The notes: generated by a model not told the origin, from the letters alone. A stretch of DNA of 64,000 nt from Oxalobacteraceae bacterium (GCA_025352145.1 JANXTY010000061.1:62001-126000); one strand, 5' to 3'. Positions 8,700-18,901 are shown, counted from the first letter of the stretch. Program-made: numbers and translations.

Positions 8700-9434
8700 A
8701 TGACCAATACCACCCATTTCGGTTATCAAACTGTCGCCGAAGAAAACAAAGTGCATAAAGTAGCGGAGGTTTTTCACTCTGTCGCTGCTAAATACGATGT
8801 CATGAATGATCTAATGTCGGCCGGTCTACATCGTGTGTGGAAGAAATTTACTATTGCGCAAGCAGGCATCCGCCCCGGTTTCAAAGTACTTGATATCGCG
8901 GGGGGTACCGGTGACTTGGCGAAAACTTTTGCCAAGAAGGCTGGGCCATCGGGCGAGGTGTGGCTTACTGACATCAATGAATCAATGCTGCGCATTGGGC
9001 GAGATCGGCTATTGAATAATGGGCTGATCACACCCACATTGCTATGCAATGCGGAGAAATTACCCTTTCCCGACAACTATTTTGATAGGGTCTCGGTGGC
9101 TTTCGGTTTGCGTAATATGACACATAAAGACGTCGCGCTGACAGAAATGCAGCGTGTATTAAAACCCGGTGGGAAATTGCTGGTGTTGGAATTTTCAAAG
9201 GTCTCCGATGTTTTAAAAAAGCCTTACGATCTGTACTCGTTTTCTGTGTTGCCTTGGCTGGGTCAGAAAATTGCGGGCGATGCCGATAGTTATCGCTATC
9301 TGGCAGAGTCCATTCGCATGCATCCAGATCAAGAGACCTTGAAAACAATGATGCAGGACGCGGGTCTTGAGCGTGTGCAGTATTTTAATTTAACTGCAGG
9401 TGTGGCAGCACTTCATACCGGGATCAAACTTTAG
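8700..9434 (+). CDS. ubiE: Ubiquinone/menaquinone C-methyltransferase UbiE
   Basis: SAM-dependent methyltransferase for the C-2 methylation step of ubiquinone biosynthesis (and demethylmenaquinone if present). It has the family N-terminus (TTHFGYQTV), the SAM-binding motif I ([17 protein letters not shown]) and the diagnostic block [16 protein letters not shown], then [14 protein letters not shown]. The length of 244 matches betaproteobacterial UbiE. The start at 8700 is chosen because AAGG lies eight bases upstream; an ATG at 8682 is in frame but has no ribosome binding site. It is the first gene of a ubiE/Tim44-like/ubiJ/ubiB cluster; the next gene starts nine bases after its stop. Confidence 0.96.
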   Translation: MTNTTHFGYQTVAEENKVHKVAEVFHSVAAKYDVMNDLMSAGLHRVWKKFTIAQAGIRPGFKVLDIAGGTGDLAKTFAKKAGPSGEVWLTDINESMLRIGRDRLLNNGLITPTLLCNAEKLPFPDNYFDRVSVAFGLRNMTHKDVALTEMQRVLKPGGKLLVLEFSKVSDVLKKPYDLYSFSVLPWLGQKIAGDADSYRYLAESIRMHPDQETLKTMMQDAGLERVQYFNLTAGVAALHTGIKL

Positions 9435-9443
9435 GAGTAACCG

Positions 9444-10355
9444 ATGAAAAAATTCTTGATTATTTTTCTCGTGGCGGCAAGCGCTATGAGTTTGATTGCT
9501 AACGAAGCACAAGCGCGACGTATGGGCGGTGGTGGCTCGTTTGGTCGACAATCGCAAAACGTCAGCCGCGCACCGCAGCAAAGCTCGTTGGGTAATGCCA
9601 ATCAAACCGCCAGACCAGGTGCGCCGACGGCTGCACCGATGACGCCGCCAGTTAAACCGCCTAGTCCGTGGAAAGGCATTTTGGGCGGAGCTTTGCTTGG
9701 TTTGGGTGCAGGCGCGCTGTTGTCGCACTTTGGCATGGGGGGTGCAATGGGGGGCATGTTTGGTTCAATCCTAATGATCGGCTTGCTGGGATTGGCCGCC
9801 ATGTTTATTTTCCGTATGTTTCGCGGTAGGAGTGCGGATAGTCAGTCTGGTCAGCCGGCCTATGCGGGTAACTATGGTGGGGGGCAAACTCCAGAAATCG
9901 GTTCACGCATAGAGCAAATGCCTTTCCAGCATCCTCAGACGTCCGCATTCCAGGGCGAAGTTGTTCCGGCTACCTGGGAAATTCCAGCAGATTTTGACAC
10001 GCAAGCTTTTTTGCGCAATGCCAAAACCTATTTCATTCGCCTGCAGGCTGCTTGGGATAAGGCCGATAGCAACGATATTCGTGAATTTACGACGCCTGAA
10101 ATGTACGCGGAAGTAAAAATGCAGCTGCAAGAACGGGGAACCACACCCAACAACACCGATGTGGTGTCACTCAATGCCGACCTGCTCGGCATAGAAACGG
10201 TCGGCACCGATTATCTGGCCAGTGTCAAATTCAGTGGCATGATGAAAGAAGCGCCGAACATGCCAGCGGAACCATTTTCTGAAGTCTGGAATATGGTGAA
10301 GCCGATCTCCGCTCAAGGCGGCTGGATTTTGGCTGGTATCCAACAACATGCCTGA
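9444..10355 (+). CDS. Tim44-like domain protein, secreted or membrane bound
   Basis: A 303-residue protein with an N-terminal signal sequence (MKKFLIIFLVAASAMSLIA), a Gly/Gln/Pro-rich linker (about 25-75), two hydrophobic glycine-rich segments (about 78-98 and 103-125, GGALLGLGAGALLSHFG and FGSILMIGLLGLAAMFIF), and a C-terminal Tim44-like domain (about 175-300). Tim44-like proteins are common next to ubiE in betaproteobacteria; their bacterial function is not established. A good ribosome site (AGGAG) precedes the ATG. It is co-transcribed with ubiE and followed by a terminator-like hairpin. Confidence 0.85.
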   Translation: MKKFLIIFLVAASAMSLIANEAQARRMGGGGSFGRQSQNVSRAPQQSSLGNANQTARPGAPTAAPMTPPVKPPSPWKGILGGALLGLGAGALLSHFGMGGAMGGMFGSILMIGLLGLAAMFIFRMFRGRSADSQSGQPAYAGNYGGGQTPEIGSRIEQMPFQHPQTSAFQGEVVPATWEIPADFDTQAFLRNAKTYFIRLQAAWDKADSNDIREFTTPEMYAEVKMQLQERGTTPNNTDVVSLNADLLGIETVGTDYLASVKFSGMMKEAPNMPAEPFSEVWNMVKPISAQGGWILAGIQQHA

Positions 10356-10387
10356 TTAGTCCTTATTTCTTACTTTAGCTGGTAAAC

Positions 10388-10426
10388 TTAAAACCGTCCG
10401 TGAATTGTCACGGACGGTTTTCTTTT
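10388..10426 (+). terminator. Terminator-like hairpin between the Tim44-like gene and ubiJ
   Basis: AAAACCGTCCGTG and CACGGACGGTTTT form a perfect stem of about 12 pairs around a six-base loop (AATTGT), followed by a T-rich tail (TTTTCTTTT). It ends only about seven bases before the ubiJ start codon. Confidence 0.88.
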
Positions 10427-10432
10427 GTGGCG

Positions 10433-11047
10433 ATGATTCCTTCCTTCTTAACTTCCAGCATTAGTTCCGGCATCAGTGCTAGTGTTGTCACTAGCATTAA
10501 TCACCTGCTTTCCCAAGAGGCGTGGGCGCGCGAGAAGCTGCAAGCCCATGCCGGGAAAACTGCCTGCCTGGATGCCGAGGTAACAGTCCTCCATTTGCGT
10601 GTGGCTGTGGATGGATTGATTGAGCCAGCTGAAGGTAAGGTGCCCGTCAATGTGACGATCAGGATCAAAGCCGCCGATTTTTTGCTGATTGCACAACAGC
10701 GGGATCGCGCGTTTTCCTATGTGAAAATCGAAGGCGACGCCGATTTTGCCAATATAATTTCCCAGTTAAGTCAGTCTTTGCGTTGGGACGTGGAAGCCGA
10801 CCTTGCCAAATGGGTGGGTGACATCGCCGCCGTGCGCTTGGTGTCAGCTGCCAAAACCGGAGTTGATACGGCCAAATCTGTCCAGATAAAATTGGCCGAG
10901 AATGTAGCTGAATTTTTTCTCGAAGAACAGCCGATGTTGGTGCATCCTCAAGCAGTCCTTGAGTTTACCCGTGACGTTGTGAAATTACGCGACGATGTGG
11001 AGCGGCTCAGCAAGCGCATAGAAAAACTGGCGGCAAAATGCTGTTGA
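10433..11047 (+). CDS. ubiJ: Ubiquinone biosynthesis accessory factor UbiJ (SCP2 domain)
   Basis: UbiJ is a lipid-binding SCP2-type protein that helps assemble the soluble Ubi complex for the hydroxylation and methylation steps of aerobic ubiquinone synthesis. The 204-residue product starts MIPSFLTSS and has the family's [14 protein letters not shown] region, an SCP2-like domain over about 30-115, and a C-terminal charged coiled coil ([19 protein letters not shown]). E. coli UbiJ is 201 residues. The position between ubiE and ubiB is the conserved one. It overlaps ubiB by 10 bases. The ATG at 10433 has no Shine-Dalgarno sequence because a terminator-like hairpin occupies that place; upstream non-ATG starts would lie inside the hairpin. 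Confidence 0.88.
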   Translation: MIPSFLTSSISSGISASVVTSINHLLSQEAWAREKLQAHAGKTACLDAEVTVLHLRVAVDGLIEPAEGKVPVNVTIRIKAADFLLIAQQRDRAFSYVKIEGDADFANIISQLSQSLRWDVEADLAKWVGDIAAVRLVSAAKTGVDTAKSVQIKLAENVAEFFLEEQPMLVHPQAVLEFTRDVVKLRDDVERLSKRIEKLAAKCC

Positions 11048-12606
11048 AATTCTTGCGCATACTTAAAATAGCCCGCGTCGCCATTCGTTATGGACTAGAT
11101 GAAATCGCGATATCGGGTCTACGTATTCCACGCACTGCCAAGTTGATCGACAGCTTCATTTTCTGGCGCGATCTTTCAGCCCCGCGCGGCGTGCGTTTGC
11201 GGATGGCACTGGAAGACTTGGGACCGATTTTCGTCAAATTCGGCCAAGTGTTATCGACCCGGCGTGACCTGTTGCCGTTCGATATCGCTGAGGAATTGGC
11301 CATGCTCCAAGATCGCGTGCCGCCCTTCGATTCTGATCTCGCGATCGCACAGATTAAAAAATCTTTACGCGCCCATCCCGACCAGTTGTTCGCGTATTTC
11401 GATCGTGTTCCAGTCGCATCGGCCTCGATTGCGCAAGTGCATTTTGCGACTCTCAAAAATGGCAAAGAGGTTGCGGTCAAGGTGCTTCGTCCGGGTATGA
11501 AAAAATCGATCGACGAAGACGTCGCACTCATGCGCATCGCCGCTAGTCTGGTCGAAAAATTATGGGCCGATGGCAAGCGCCTCAAGCCCAAGGAGGTCGT
11601 TGCTGAGTTCGATAAATATCTGCACGACGAACTCGACCTCATGCGAGAAGCTGCCAATGGTAGCCAGTTGCGGCGTAATTTTGCGGGATCGAATTTGATG
11701 ATGGTGCCGGAGATGTGCTGGGATTATTGTTCCAACAGCGTGATCGTCATGGAGCGCATGAACGGTATTCCCATCTCGCAAATTGACCGCCTGGTTGCTG
11801 CCGGAGTTGACCTCAAGAAGTTATCGCGCGATGGCGTCGAGATATTTTTCACTCAGGTATTTCGCGATGGATTTTTCCATGCCGATATGCATCCGGGAAA
11901 TATCCTGGTATCGATTGAACCGGCAACATTGGGCCGCTACATTGCACTCGATTTCGGTATCGTCGGCACCTTGAATGACTTCGATAAAGATTATCTGTCG
12001 CAGAATTTTTTAGCCTTTTTCCGGCGCGATTACAAACGCGTGGCGGAAGCGCATATCGAATCGGGCTGGGCGCCCAAAGAGACCCGGGTGGATGAATTGG
12101 AAGCGGCGGTACGCGCTTGTTGCGAACCGATTTTTGACCGGCCCCTGAGGGATATTTCCTTCGGCCAGGTCTTGCTGCGCCTGTTCCAGACTTCGCGCCG
12201 TTTCAATGTCGAAGTCCAGCCGCAACTGGTGCTACTGCAAAAAACCCTGCTTAACATCGAAGGCTTGGGCCGCCAGCTCGATCCCGATCTGGACTTGTGG
12301 AAAACCGCCAAACCTTATTTGGAAAACTGGATGTCCGAACAAGTGGGCTGGCGTGGTCTGGTCGATCGCCTCAAGGCCGAAGCGCCGCGTTACAACCAGA
12401 TTTTTCCGCAATTACCCCGCTTACTGCATTCTGCGTTACGCCAGATGTCCGAGCCGCAGCAAGCCAATGCTGATCTTCTCAAGCACCTGATCAAGGAGCA
12501 AAAGCGTACCAATGCGCTGCTGGAGTTCGTGGTGTATGTCGGCGGTGGTGCGGTGATTGCAGTGCTCGCGGTGCAGGTGTGGATGCGCTTGCGGCATTTT
12601 TTGTAG
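11038..12606 (+). CDS. ubiB: UbiB, atypical kinase-like ubiquinone biosynthesis protein
   Basis: Member of the ADCK/ABC1/UbiB atypical kinase family, a membrane ATPase needed for ubiquinone synthesis, perhaps extracting intermediates from the membrane. The 522-residue sequence shows the KxGQ motif ([15 protein letters not shown], about 66-80), the alanine-rich nucleotide loop ([10 protein letters not shown], about 126-135), the lysine of AVKVLRPG, the catalytic-loop-like [10 protein letters not shown] and the metal-binding DFG (ALDFGIVG). A C-terminal membrane anchor ([18 protein letters not shown]) ends the protein. The start overlaps ubiJ, consistent with translational coupling. Length is close to E. 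coli UbiB (546). Confidence 0.95.
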   Translation: MLLKFLRILKIARVAIRYGLDEIAISGLRIPRTAKLIDSFIFWRDLSAPRGVRLRMALEDLGPIFVKFGQVLSTRRDLLPFDIAEELAMLQDRVPPFDSDLAIAQIKKSLRAHPDQLFAYFDRVPVASASIAQVHFATLKNGKEVAVKVLRPGMKKSIDEDVALMRIAASLVEKLWADGKRLKPKEVVAEFDKYLHDELDLMREAANGSQLRRNFAGSNLMMVPEMCWDYCSNSVIVMERMNGIPISQIDRLVAAGVDLKKLSRDGVEIFFTQVFRDGFFHADMHPGNILVSIEPATLGRYIALDFGIVGTLNDFDKDYLSQNFLAFFRRDYKRVAEAHIESGWAPKETRVDELEAAVRACCEPIFDRPLRDISFGQVLLRLFQTSRRFNVEVQPQLVLLQKTLLNIEGLGRQLDPDLDLWKTAKPYLENWMSEQVGWRGLVDRLKAEAPRYNQIFPQLPRLLHSALRQMSEPQQANADLLKHLIKEQKRTNALLEFVVYVGGGAVIAVLAVQVWMRLRHFL

Positions 12607-12809
12607 CTGGAATCGGCCAATCATTTCGGATGACGGATGGGTAAACAATGTTGGCGCTAGCTTCGGCTTTTATTCTGAAATTTTGAAATATTAGAACCGC
12701 CCTATTTTTCATCGGGATGAGCAGTGCAAGCGTGGTGTAATCGCACCCACCCACGAAATCTTCCTCAACACCGCCACTCCAAATGGCCATAGGGTTGGCG
12801 AGAGCAGCC

Positions 12810-12841
12810 ATGTAGGGTGTGCACGTTTTTGTGCACACGCG
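12810..12841. repeat. REP-like palindromic element upstream of the polyamine operon
   Basis: TAGGGTGTGCAC-GTTTTT-GTGCACACGCGG contains an exact eight-base inverted repeat (12817-12824 with 12831-12838). The sequence resembles the short intergenic REP-like hairpins beginning TAGGGTG that are common in betaproteobacteria. It is within a 287-base gap that also holds GCAGTGCAAGCGTGGTG (12721-12738). Only one copy was noticed in this window. Confidence 0.55.
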
Positions 12842-12893
12842 GATTGCAGTCAGTTTGCTAAAATATCCCCTTTTCTCCTTCTGAATTCACCCC

Positions 12894-14054
12894 ATGGCGC
12901 TCCTGGAAATTCGTAATGTTACCCGTCGCTTCGGCGCATTTACTGCGGTCGATAATGTCAGTCTCTCAATTGAAGCGGGTGAGTTTTTTACCCTGCTCGG
13001 GCCTTCCGGTTGCGGCAAGACCACCTTGCTGCGTATGATTGCCGGGTTTGATACGCCCGATGCCGGTCAGATTCTGCTCGACGGCGTCGATATTGCCGAT
13101 ACGCCGCCGGAGAACCGCTCGGTGCGGACCGTATTCCAAAGTTATGCCTTGTTCCCGCACATGACAGTGGCGGGCAATATCGCCTTCCCGCTGCAGATGG
13201 CAAAGACGCCGGCTAGCGAGATCAAATCCAAGGTGGCGGCGGCGCTTGATGATGTGCGGCTCGGCGGTTTCGCTGCGCGTTATCCGCATGAGTTGTCGGG
13301 CGGACAGCGCCAGCGGGTGGCGATTGCACGCGCGCTGGTGACGCATCCACAATTGCTATTGCTGGACGAGCCGCTGTCGGCGCTGGATGCCAAGCTGCGT
13401 GAGCAGATGCAGATCGAGCTGATCAATTTGCAGAAAAGCGTCGGCATTACTTTTGTCTACGTCACGCACGATCAGGGCGAGGCGCTGGCGCTGTCGCACC
13501 GGATTGCGGTGATGAATGCGGGACGGGTCGAGCAGCTGGATCGACCGGACCGGATTTACAGTTATCCCACCAGCCGCTTTGTGGCGGACTTTATCGGCAC
13601 TTGCAATCTGCTGGATGGGAAGATCGTCGGCATCCAGCAGGATACTGTGCCAGAGGCTGCAATGGAGATCGATGTGCCTGGCCTGGGTATCGTGAAAACT
13701 GCCTTGGCGCAGGATGCGCAGGTTAGCGGTACCGGCCTGGTAGCCTTGCGACCGGAAAAAATCTGTATCAGCGCAGCCGATGGCAGCCCGAAAAATACCG
13801 CAGAAAATCATTTCAGCGGCAAGGTCAAAGAGTTGCTGTACATGGGCGACGTGACTGTTTATATCGTCGAAACGTCAGGCGGCGCTCGCATCGAAGCCCT
13901 GCTGCCCAACTCGGTTGCCGGACGGCCCAAATTATTTGAAGTCGGTGATGCGGTCGATCTGACATGGTGCCGGGATGCCGGGCATTTTGTGCACGAGGCG
14001 GTAAATAAGGAAGCTAAGGCTGATCATGCCGGTCATGAGGTCGGCAATGGCTAA
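12894..14054 (+). CDS. potA: Polyamine-type ABC transporter ATP-binding protein
   Basis: ATPase of a spermidine/putrescine-type importer, bound to the cytoplasmic side of the PotB/PotC-like permeases. Of 386 residues, the first 240 are the ABC domain: Walker A GPSGCGKTT at 36-44, Q-loop FQSYALFPHM, signature ELSGGQRQRVAIARAL, Walker B LLLLDEPLSALD and switch His THDQ. About 290-365 form a TOBE regulatory domain. It is the first gene of a potABCD-order operon and overlaps the next gene by 29 bases. The substrate is assigned from family resemblance; putrescine, spermidine or a related cation are all possible. Confidence 0.9.
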   Translation: MALLEIRNVTRRFGAFTAVDNVSLSIEAGEFFTLLGPSGCGKTTLLRMIAGFDTPDAGQILLDGVDIADTPPENRSVRTVFQSYALFPHMTVAGNIAFPLQMAKTPASEIKSKVAAALDDVRLGGFAARYPHELSGGQRQRVAIARALVTHPQLLLLDEPLSALDAKLREQMQIELINLQKSVGITFVYVTHDQGEALALSHRIAVMNAGRVEQLDRPDRIYSYPTSRFVADFIGTCNLLDGKIVGIQQDTVPEAAMEIDVPGLGIVKTALAQDAQVSGTGLVALRPEKICISAADGSPKNTAENHFSGKVKELLYMGDVTVYIVETSGGARIEALLPNSVAGRPKLFEVGDAVDLTWCRDAGHFVHEAVNKEAKADHAGHEVGNG

Positions 14055-14967
14055 GTCTGCCAACTCAGTCCTGGGGCGCAAAGCTGCGCTGGCGAAATGG
14101 GTGATCAGTGGTCCGCCTTTGTTGTACCTCTTTATTTTTTTTATCATCCCCAGCTTGATCATGGTGTTCGCCTCGTTCCGTTTTCCGGGCGAATACGGCG
14201 GCTTGGCACCGCTCACCAATGAAGTCGGCAAGCTGGATCTGACGTTTGAAAATTACATCCGTTTCACTTCCGATTTCGTCTATACCCAGGTCTTCATCAA
14301 GTCGTTGTTGTATGCCTTAACGACGACGTTGTGTTGTCTGTTGATGGCGTATCCGCTGGCCATGCTGATTGCCCACAGCGCTAAAAAATACCGCGACCTG
14401 CTGGTGCTGCTGGTGATCCTGCCGTTCTGGAGTAACTTCCTCATTCGCGTATATGCCTGGATGATTATTCTGGGGCCGCAGTCAGCCCTGACGCGTGCGC
14501 TCAACAGCTTGCTCGGCTTATTCGGGATCGAACCGGTGAGCCTGCTGTTCTCGGCTTTTTCGGTGATTGTCGGGCTGGTGTATGTGCATCTCCCTTTCAT
14601 GGTTTTGCCGCTCTATGCCAATCTGGAAAAACATGATGCCGCGCTGCTCGATGCCGCACAGGATTTGGGCGCCAACGCCTGGCAACGCTTCTGGCGCGTG
14701 ACCTTTCCGCTGTCTCTGCCCGGCGTGTATGCCGGTGCGGCGCTAGTGTTTATTCCGGCGCTCGGCATCTTTGCGGTGTCCGACATTCTGGGCGGTACCG
14801 GCGGCATCATGATCGGCAATATCATCAAACAGCAATTTCTGGAAACCCGTGACTGGCCTTTTGGCAGCGTACTGTCGATTGTGCTCACGGTCGCCGCATT
14901 GGGCGCGGCGGGGTTTGCTGCCTGGCTGGGCATGCCGAAGAAACAGCGCGAGGACAGCCATGCGTAA
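14026..14967 (+). CDS. potB: Polyamine-type ABC transporter permease (PotB-like)
   Basis: Inner-membrane permease of 313 residues with about six membrane segments. The EAA loop typical of binding-protein-dependent permeases is present: DAAQDLGANAWQRFWRVTFPLSLPG at about 205-230. The ATG at 14026 has AAGG six bases upstream; a second ATG at 14047 with GAGG six bases upstream would give a protein seven residues shorter. The large overlap with potA suggests translational coupling. The first cytoplasmic stretch precedes a hydrophobic helix starting near PPLLYLFIFFIIPSL. Confidence 0.9.
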   Translation: MPVMRSAMAKSANSVLGRKAALAKWVISGPPLLYLFIFFIIPSLIMVFASFRFPGEYGGLAPLTNEVGKLDLTFENYIRFTSDFVYTQVFIKSLLYALTTTLCCLLMAYPLAMLIAHSAKKYRDLLVLLVILPFWSNFLIRVYAWMIILGPQSALTRALNSLLGLFGIEPVSLLFSAFSVIVGLVYVHLPFMVLPLYANLEKHDAALLDAAQDLGANAWQRFWRVTFPLSLPGVYAGAALVFIPALGIFAVSDILGGTGGIMIGNIIKQQFLETRDWPFGSVLSIVLTVAALGAAGFAAWLGMPKKQREDSHA

Positions 14968-15730
14968 AAATTCTTTCTGGCTATGGACTGTGTCGCTCGT
15001 CGTATATGCGTTTTTGTACCTGCCTTTGATCATTGTGGTGATCTATTCTTTCAACGCTTCCAAACTCAATGCCGAGTGGGTCGGTTTTACGCTCGACTGG
15101 TATCGCAAGCTGTTCAATAACCATGACATGCTCGAAGCGGCGGGCAATTCATTGGTGATTGCGCTGATCGCCAGCGCTGGGTCGACTGTGCTTGGTACGA
15201 TGGCCGGTTTTGCGATGCATCGTTATAAATTGAAGGCGCTGCAAATCCTGGTGCTGACGCCGATTGCGATTCCCGAAATCCTGATGGGCGTCTCACTACT
15301 GATATTTTTCGTGATGTTAAATTTAACGTTAGGCCTGCTGTCCATTACCTTAGCGCATATTGCTTTCTGTCTGGGCTTTGTTGCCATCGTTGTGCGCTCC
15401 CGTCTGTCTGGCATGGACGAGAGCTTGACGGAAGCAGCGCGCGATTGCGGCGCGACCCCGTGGCAGGCATTTCGCCTAGTGACATTGCCCTTGATTATGC
15501 CGGGCGTCATCGCTGGGGCATTGATGGCATTTACCTTATCTATCGATGATTTTGTCATTACTTTTTTTACGGCGGGGGCCAACGCTTCTACGCTGCCGCT
15601 GCAAATCTATTCAATGATAAAAATTGCCGTAACGCCAGAAGTCAATGCGGTATCGACCTTGTTGATGGGTGTGACTTTGGTATTGATCGTCATTGCATCG
15701 AAGCTGTCACCAAGCGCTTTACGCACCTGA
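14960..15730 (+). CDS. potC: Polyamine-type ABC transporter permease (PotC-like)
   Basis: Second permease of the importer, 256 residues, with six predicted membrane helices. The EAA loop is EAARDCGATPWQAFRLVTLPLI near residues 157-178, and the C-terminal TFSIDDFVITFF-like segment (TLSIDDFVITFFTAG) is a signature of PotC proteins. The start is set at the ATG 14960, which overlaps the potB stop by eight bases and follows AGGA. An open frame extends upstream inside potB but is not a plausible N-terminus. A gap of 78 bases separates it from potD. Confidence 0.91.
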   Translation: MRKNSFWLWTVSLVVYAFLYLPLIIVVIYSFNASKLNAEWVGFTLDWYRKLFNNHDMLEAAGNSLVIALIASAGSTVLGTMAGFAMHRYKLKALQILVLTPIAIPEILMGVSLLIFFVMLNLTLGLLSITLAHIAFCLGFVAIVVRSRLSGMDESLTEAARDCGATPWQAFRLVTLPLIMPGVIAGALMAFTLSIDDFVITFFTAGANASTLPLQIYSMIKIAVTPEVNAVSTLLMGVTLVLIVIASKLSPSALRT

Positions 15731-15808
15731 TTTTCAAGTTATTTTTAAACGTTTCTTAGTGCCCCGCACAAAAAGGTTGGGCGCATTATTTTTAACAAGG
15801 AGCTTTCC

Positions 15809-16873
15809 ATGAGGAAATTAGTATTAGCCATTGCCGCTTTATTGCTGGTGGTAGCCCAGGCTCAGGCAGTGGACGAGCTGCATCTCTACAACTGGAATAA
15901 TTATATTGCGCCAGAAACCCTTACTCGTTTCGAAACGTCGTGCAAATGCAAAGTGGTACAAACCTATTACGGTGACAACGAAGAAATGCTAGCCAAGTTA
16001 GCGGCTGGTGCCAAGGGTTATGACATCATTGTGCCTACTGGTAATGCGCTCGATGCCTTGATCAAACAGAAAGCGTTGAAGCTCATCGATAAAGCACAGT
16101 TACCGAATCTCAAGAACATCAATCCGACCTATCTTGACAAGGGTTTCGATAAAGGTAATAAGTACTCGGTACCTTACGCCTACACCGTCACCTTGATTGG
16201 TTACAACGACCAAAAAATGAAGGAGGCTGGGATTGCTGTCGATAGTTGGGCGGCGATTTTTGATCCTCAAATTCTTGCCAAAATCAAAGGCAAGGTAACG
16301 GTGCTCGATTCAGCCAATGAGTTGATGGGCGCAGCCTTGAAGTACCTTGGCTATTCCGCCAACGATACCGATGAAAAACACTGGCAGGAAGCCAAAAACG
16401 TAATTTTGAAAGCCAAGCCCTATTGGGCGGCATTCAATGGAACAAGCTATATCAAGGAACTGACCGTTGGCAATATCTGGCTGGTACACGGCTATTCGAA
16501 TGACATTTTTCAAGCCGACATCGATGCACAACAAGCCGGTCGAAAATTCCATATTCGCCATGCTATGCCGAAAGAAGGTGCCGTGTTAGCACTAGACAGT
16601 ATGGTGATTCATGCCCAGGCACTACGTCCCGATCTCGCTCTCAAGTTTATCAATTTCATGCTTGATGGGAAAAATTCTGCTGAACTGACTAACCTGATCG
16701 GTTCCGGCAATCCCAATGTGGAAGCATTGAAGTTCATCAAGCCGGAAATTGCTAAAAATGCGGCCATCTTCCCGGACAAAATAACGGTTGCGAAACTCGA
16801 AATGCTCAAGGATTTAGATAGCAAGAGCCGACGCGTGCGTAATCGGATTTGGACGGAAGTTAGGGCGAAGTGA
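15809..16873 (+). CDS. potD: Periplasmic polyamine-binding protein (PotD/PotF-like)
   Basis: Extracellular solute-binding protein of 354 residues for the potABC-like importer. Residues 1-20 are a signal peptide (ending AQAQAV). The mature protein starts ELHLYNWNNYIAPETLTRFE, the typical PotD/PotF beginning where the aromatic pair after YNW contacts the polyamine. Further family segments are YGDNEEMLAKL and YDIIVPTGNALDALI. AAGGAG precedes the ATG by about seven bases. It is last in the operon, which is followed by 235 bases with no gene before lipA on the other strand. Confidence 0.92.
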   Translation: MRKLVLAIAALLLVVAQAQAVDELHLYNWNNYIAPETLTRFETSCKCKVVQTYYGDNEEMLAKLAAGAKGYDIIVPTGNALDALIKQKALKLIDKAQLPNLKNINPTYLDKGFDKGNKYSVPYAYTVTLIGYNDQKMKEAGIAVDSWAAIFDPQILAKIKGKVTVLDSANELMGAALKYLGYSANDTDEKHWQEAKNVILKAKPYWAAFNGTSYIKELTVGNIWLVHGYSNDIFQADIDAQQAGRKFHIRHAMPKEGAVLALDSMVIHAQALRPDLALKFINFMLDGKNSAELTNLIGSGNPNVEALKFIKPEIAKNAAIFPDKITVAKLEMLKDLDSKSRRVRNRIWTEVRAK

Positions 16874-17108
16874 GCGAGGTCTTTAGTGGGTGATGAATCG
16901 GTAACGATTGGAGAATTTGAGGTAATCGACAAAATCCACAAAGGCGATGCTAGCGCTTGCTGAGAGATTTTATTACATTGCAAACGCCACTCGTTGCTTG
17001 GATAGACGCATTCGTCGAACCCCCGTCCAACCGCTAGATCCGCTCATCGGAGGTGAAAGTGGAAGGCTGAGGTAACCTTTATCTTGGGGGCTTAGCCAAG
17101 ATCGATGT

Positions 17109-18110
17109 TCAGTAGCTTTTATCGTTGGAATTCATATTCATATCCGCTTCATGCGCTTGCTGATCAGCATGGTATGAAGAGCGAACCATTGCACCCACCG
17201 CAGCATGTTCAAATCCCATTTTGTAGGCTTCTTCCTCGAACATTTTGAAGACATCGGGATGTACATAGCGGCGCACTGGAAGATGATCGCCAGATGGCAT
17301 CAGATATTGGCCAATGGTGAGCATCTCGACGTTGTGCGCGCGCATATCGCGCATTACTTGCAGGATTTCTTCGTCGGTTTCGCCTAGGCCGACCATCAGA
17401 CCGGATTTGGTGATTGCATTCGGATAGCGGATTTTAAAGTCGCGCAGCAATTCTAGGGAGTTGGTGTAATCTGCACCGGGCCGTGCTTCTTTGTATAAGC
17501 GTGGTACTGTTTCCAGATTGTGGTTTAGCACGTCCGGCAAGCCTTCTGCGAAGATGTCGAGCGCTTTGTCTAAACGGCCTCGGAAATCCGGCACCAAAAC
17601 TTCGATCCGTGTATGTGGCGACAGTGCGCGGGTGCGTTCAATACATTGGACGAAATGTCCTGCGCCGCCATCCCGCAGATCGTCGCGGTCAACTGAGGTG
17701 ATGACGACATAATTGAGTTTGAGGGCGGCGATTGTTTTTGCCAGGTTATCTGGTTCATTAACATCGAGCGGATCGGGACGGCCGTGGCCGACATCGCAGA
17801 ATGGGCAACGGCGCGTGCATTTGTCGCCCATGATCATGAAAGTCGCGGTCCCTTTTCCAAAACACTCGCCGATGTTTGGGCAGCTAGCCTCTTCGCATAC
17901 GGTTACCAGATTGTTGGCGCGCAGGATATCTTTGATTTCGTAGAAACGAGTTGATGGCGAACCAGCCTTTACGCGGATCCAGTCGGGTTTTTTCAATCGT
18001 TCCATCGGGATGATTTTGATGGGGATGCGGGCAGTTTTGCTCGCGCCTTTTTGCTTATCGCTTGCGTTATAGGCGGATGGTTCGGTTAGTAGTGTGGTCT
18101 CGGAAGTCAT
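17109..18110 (-). CDS. lipA: Lipoyl synthase
   Basis: Radical SAM enzyme inserting two sulfurs into octanoylated E2 and GcvH proteins to make lipoyl groups. The 333-residue product has both iron-sulfur sites: the auxiliary cluster [12 protein letters not shown] and the radical [13 protein letters not shown], plus the C-terminal RSSYHADQ carrying the serine ligand. The start is placed at the ATG 18110 (MTSETTLL), which agrees with family length (about 320-335); the frame is open upstream to 18188 but that part does not look conserved. It follows lipB by 88 bases on the same strand, and the two enzymes act consecutively. Confidence 0.96.
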   Translation of the reverse strand: MTSETTLLTEPSAYNASDKQKGASKTARIPIKIIPMERLKKPDWIRVKAGSPSTRFYEIKDILRANNLVTVCEEASCPNIGECFGKGTATFMIMGDKCTRRCPFCDVGHGRPDPLDVNEPDNLAKTIAALKLNYVVITSVDRDDLRDGGAGHFVQCIERTRALSPHTRIEVLVPDFRGRLDKALDIFAEGLPDVLNHNLETVPRLYKEARPGADYTNSLELLRDFKIRYPNAITKSGLMVGLGETDEEILQVMRDMRAHNVEMLTIGQYLMPSGDHLPVRRYVHPDVFKMFEEEAYKMGFEHAAVGAMVRSSYHADQQAHEADMNMNSNDKSY

Positions 18111-18198
18111 GAAAATCCAGTTAACAAAGAATTGGTCAGAAGGGCAACGCCGCACCATAATCCCCAGCGGTACTGACCAGTAAAACAAATTTATTGGG

Positions 18199-18864
18199 CT
18201 ACGTAAAATGCAAAATCAGCTCTTCGGCCAGCGCTAATTGCACCTCAGCGAGGGGCACATCAACACCCAGGCTTTTCATATCTGTCGTCCTCAAGCCCTC
18301 ATAACCGCAGGGATTGATCCATGAGAACGGTCGCAGATCCATGGCCACATTGAGAGAGACACCGTGATAGGTACAGCCGTTACCGCGAATTTTTAAGCCG
18401 AGAGCGGCAATTTTTGCGCCTTGCCAAGGACCATCGGCCAGGTAAATCCCGGGCGCATTCGCTTTGCGTTCACCAGCCAAATTATACGCTGCGAGTACGT
18501 TGATGACCGCTTGTTCTATTTTCTGGACTAATTCACGTGCAAACATACGACCGTTTTTTTTGCGGCTGCGTAAGTCTATCAATAGGTAAATCACGACCTG
18601 CCCCGGGCCATGATAAGTGACCTCGCCGCCGCGGTCTGTTTCGATAACAGGGATAGTGTGAGGAGGTACATCTGCACCGCTTAAAACGTGACTGCGATTG
18701 GCGGCTAATCCAAGCGTGAAGACAGGAGGATGTTCGACTATCCATAATTGATCTTGGGTATCGAGATTGCGCGCATCAGTGAATGCCCGCATCGCGGCGA
18801 AGCAGGTTTCGTACAGCTCTACGCCGCGCGGGACGATCAGGGGGGGTGTTTGTGCTGCAAGCAT
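18199..18864 (-). CDS. lipB: Octanoyl-ACP:protein N-octanoyltransferase
   Basis: LipB transfers octanoate from acyl carrier protein to lipoyl domains, giving the substrate for LipA. The 221-residue protein shows the conserved [18 protein letters not shown] block, the lysine region [20 protein letters not shown] and the catalytic cysteine in [17 protein letters not shown] set the start at the ATG 18864 ([10 protein letters not shown]) because the longer frame to 18942 would run into ybeD and is not conserved. The gene order ybeD-lipB-lipA is the conserved one. Confidence 0.95.
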   Translation of the reverse strand: MLAAQTPPLIVPRGVELYETCFAAMRAFTDARNLDTQDQLWIVEHPPVFTLGLAANRSHVLSGADVPPHTIPVIETDRGGEVTYHGPGQVVIYLLIDLRSRKKNGRMFARELVQKIEQAVINVLAAYNLAGERKANAPGIYLADGPWQGAKIAALGLKIRGNGCTYHGVSLNVAMDLRPFSWINPCGYEGLRTTDMKSLGVDVPLAEVQLALAEELILHFT

Positions 18865-18901
18865 AACCAGCGAGTGTACCGAAAATTGCCAGGAACCAGG
18901 A

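Noticed and set aside
16874-17108. Possible small gene or RNA between potD and lipA
   Set aside because: No credible start, family or strong hairpin in these 235 bases.
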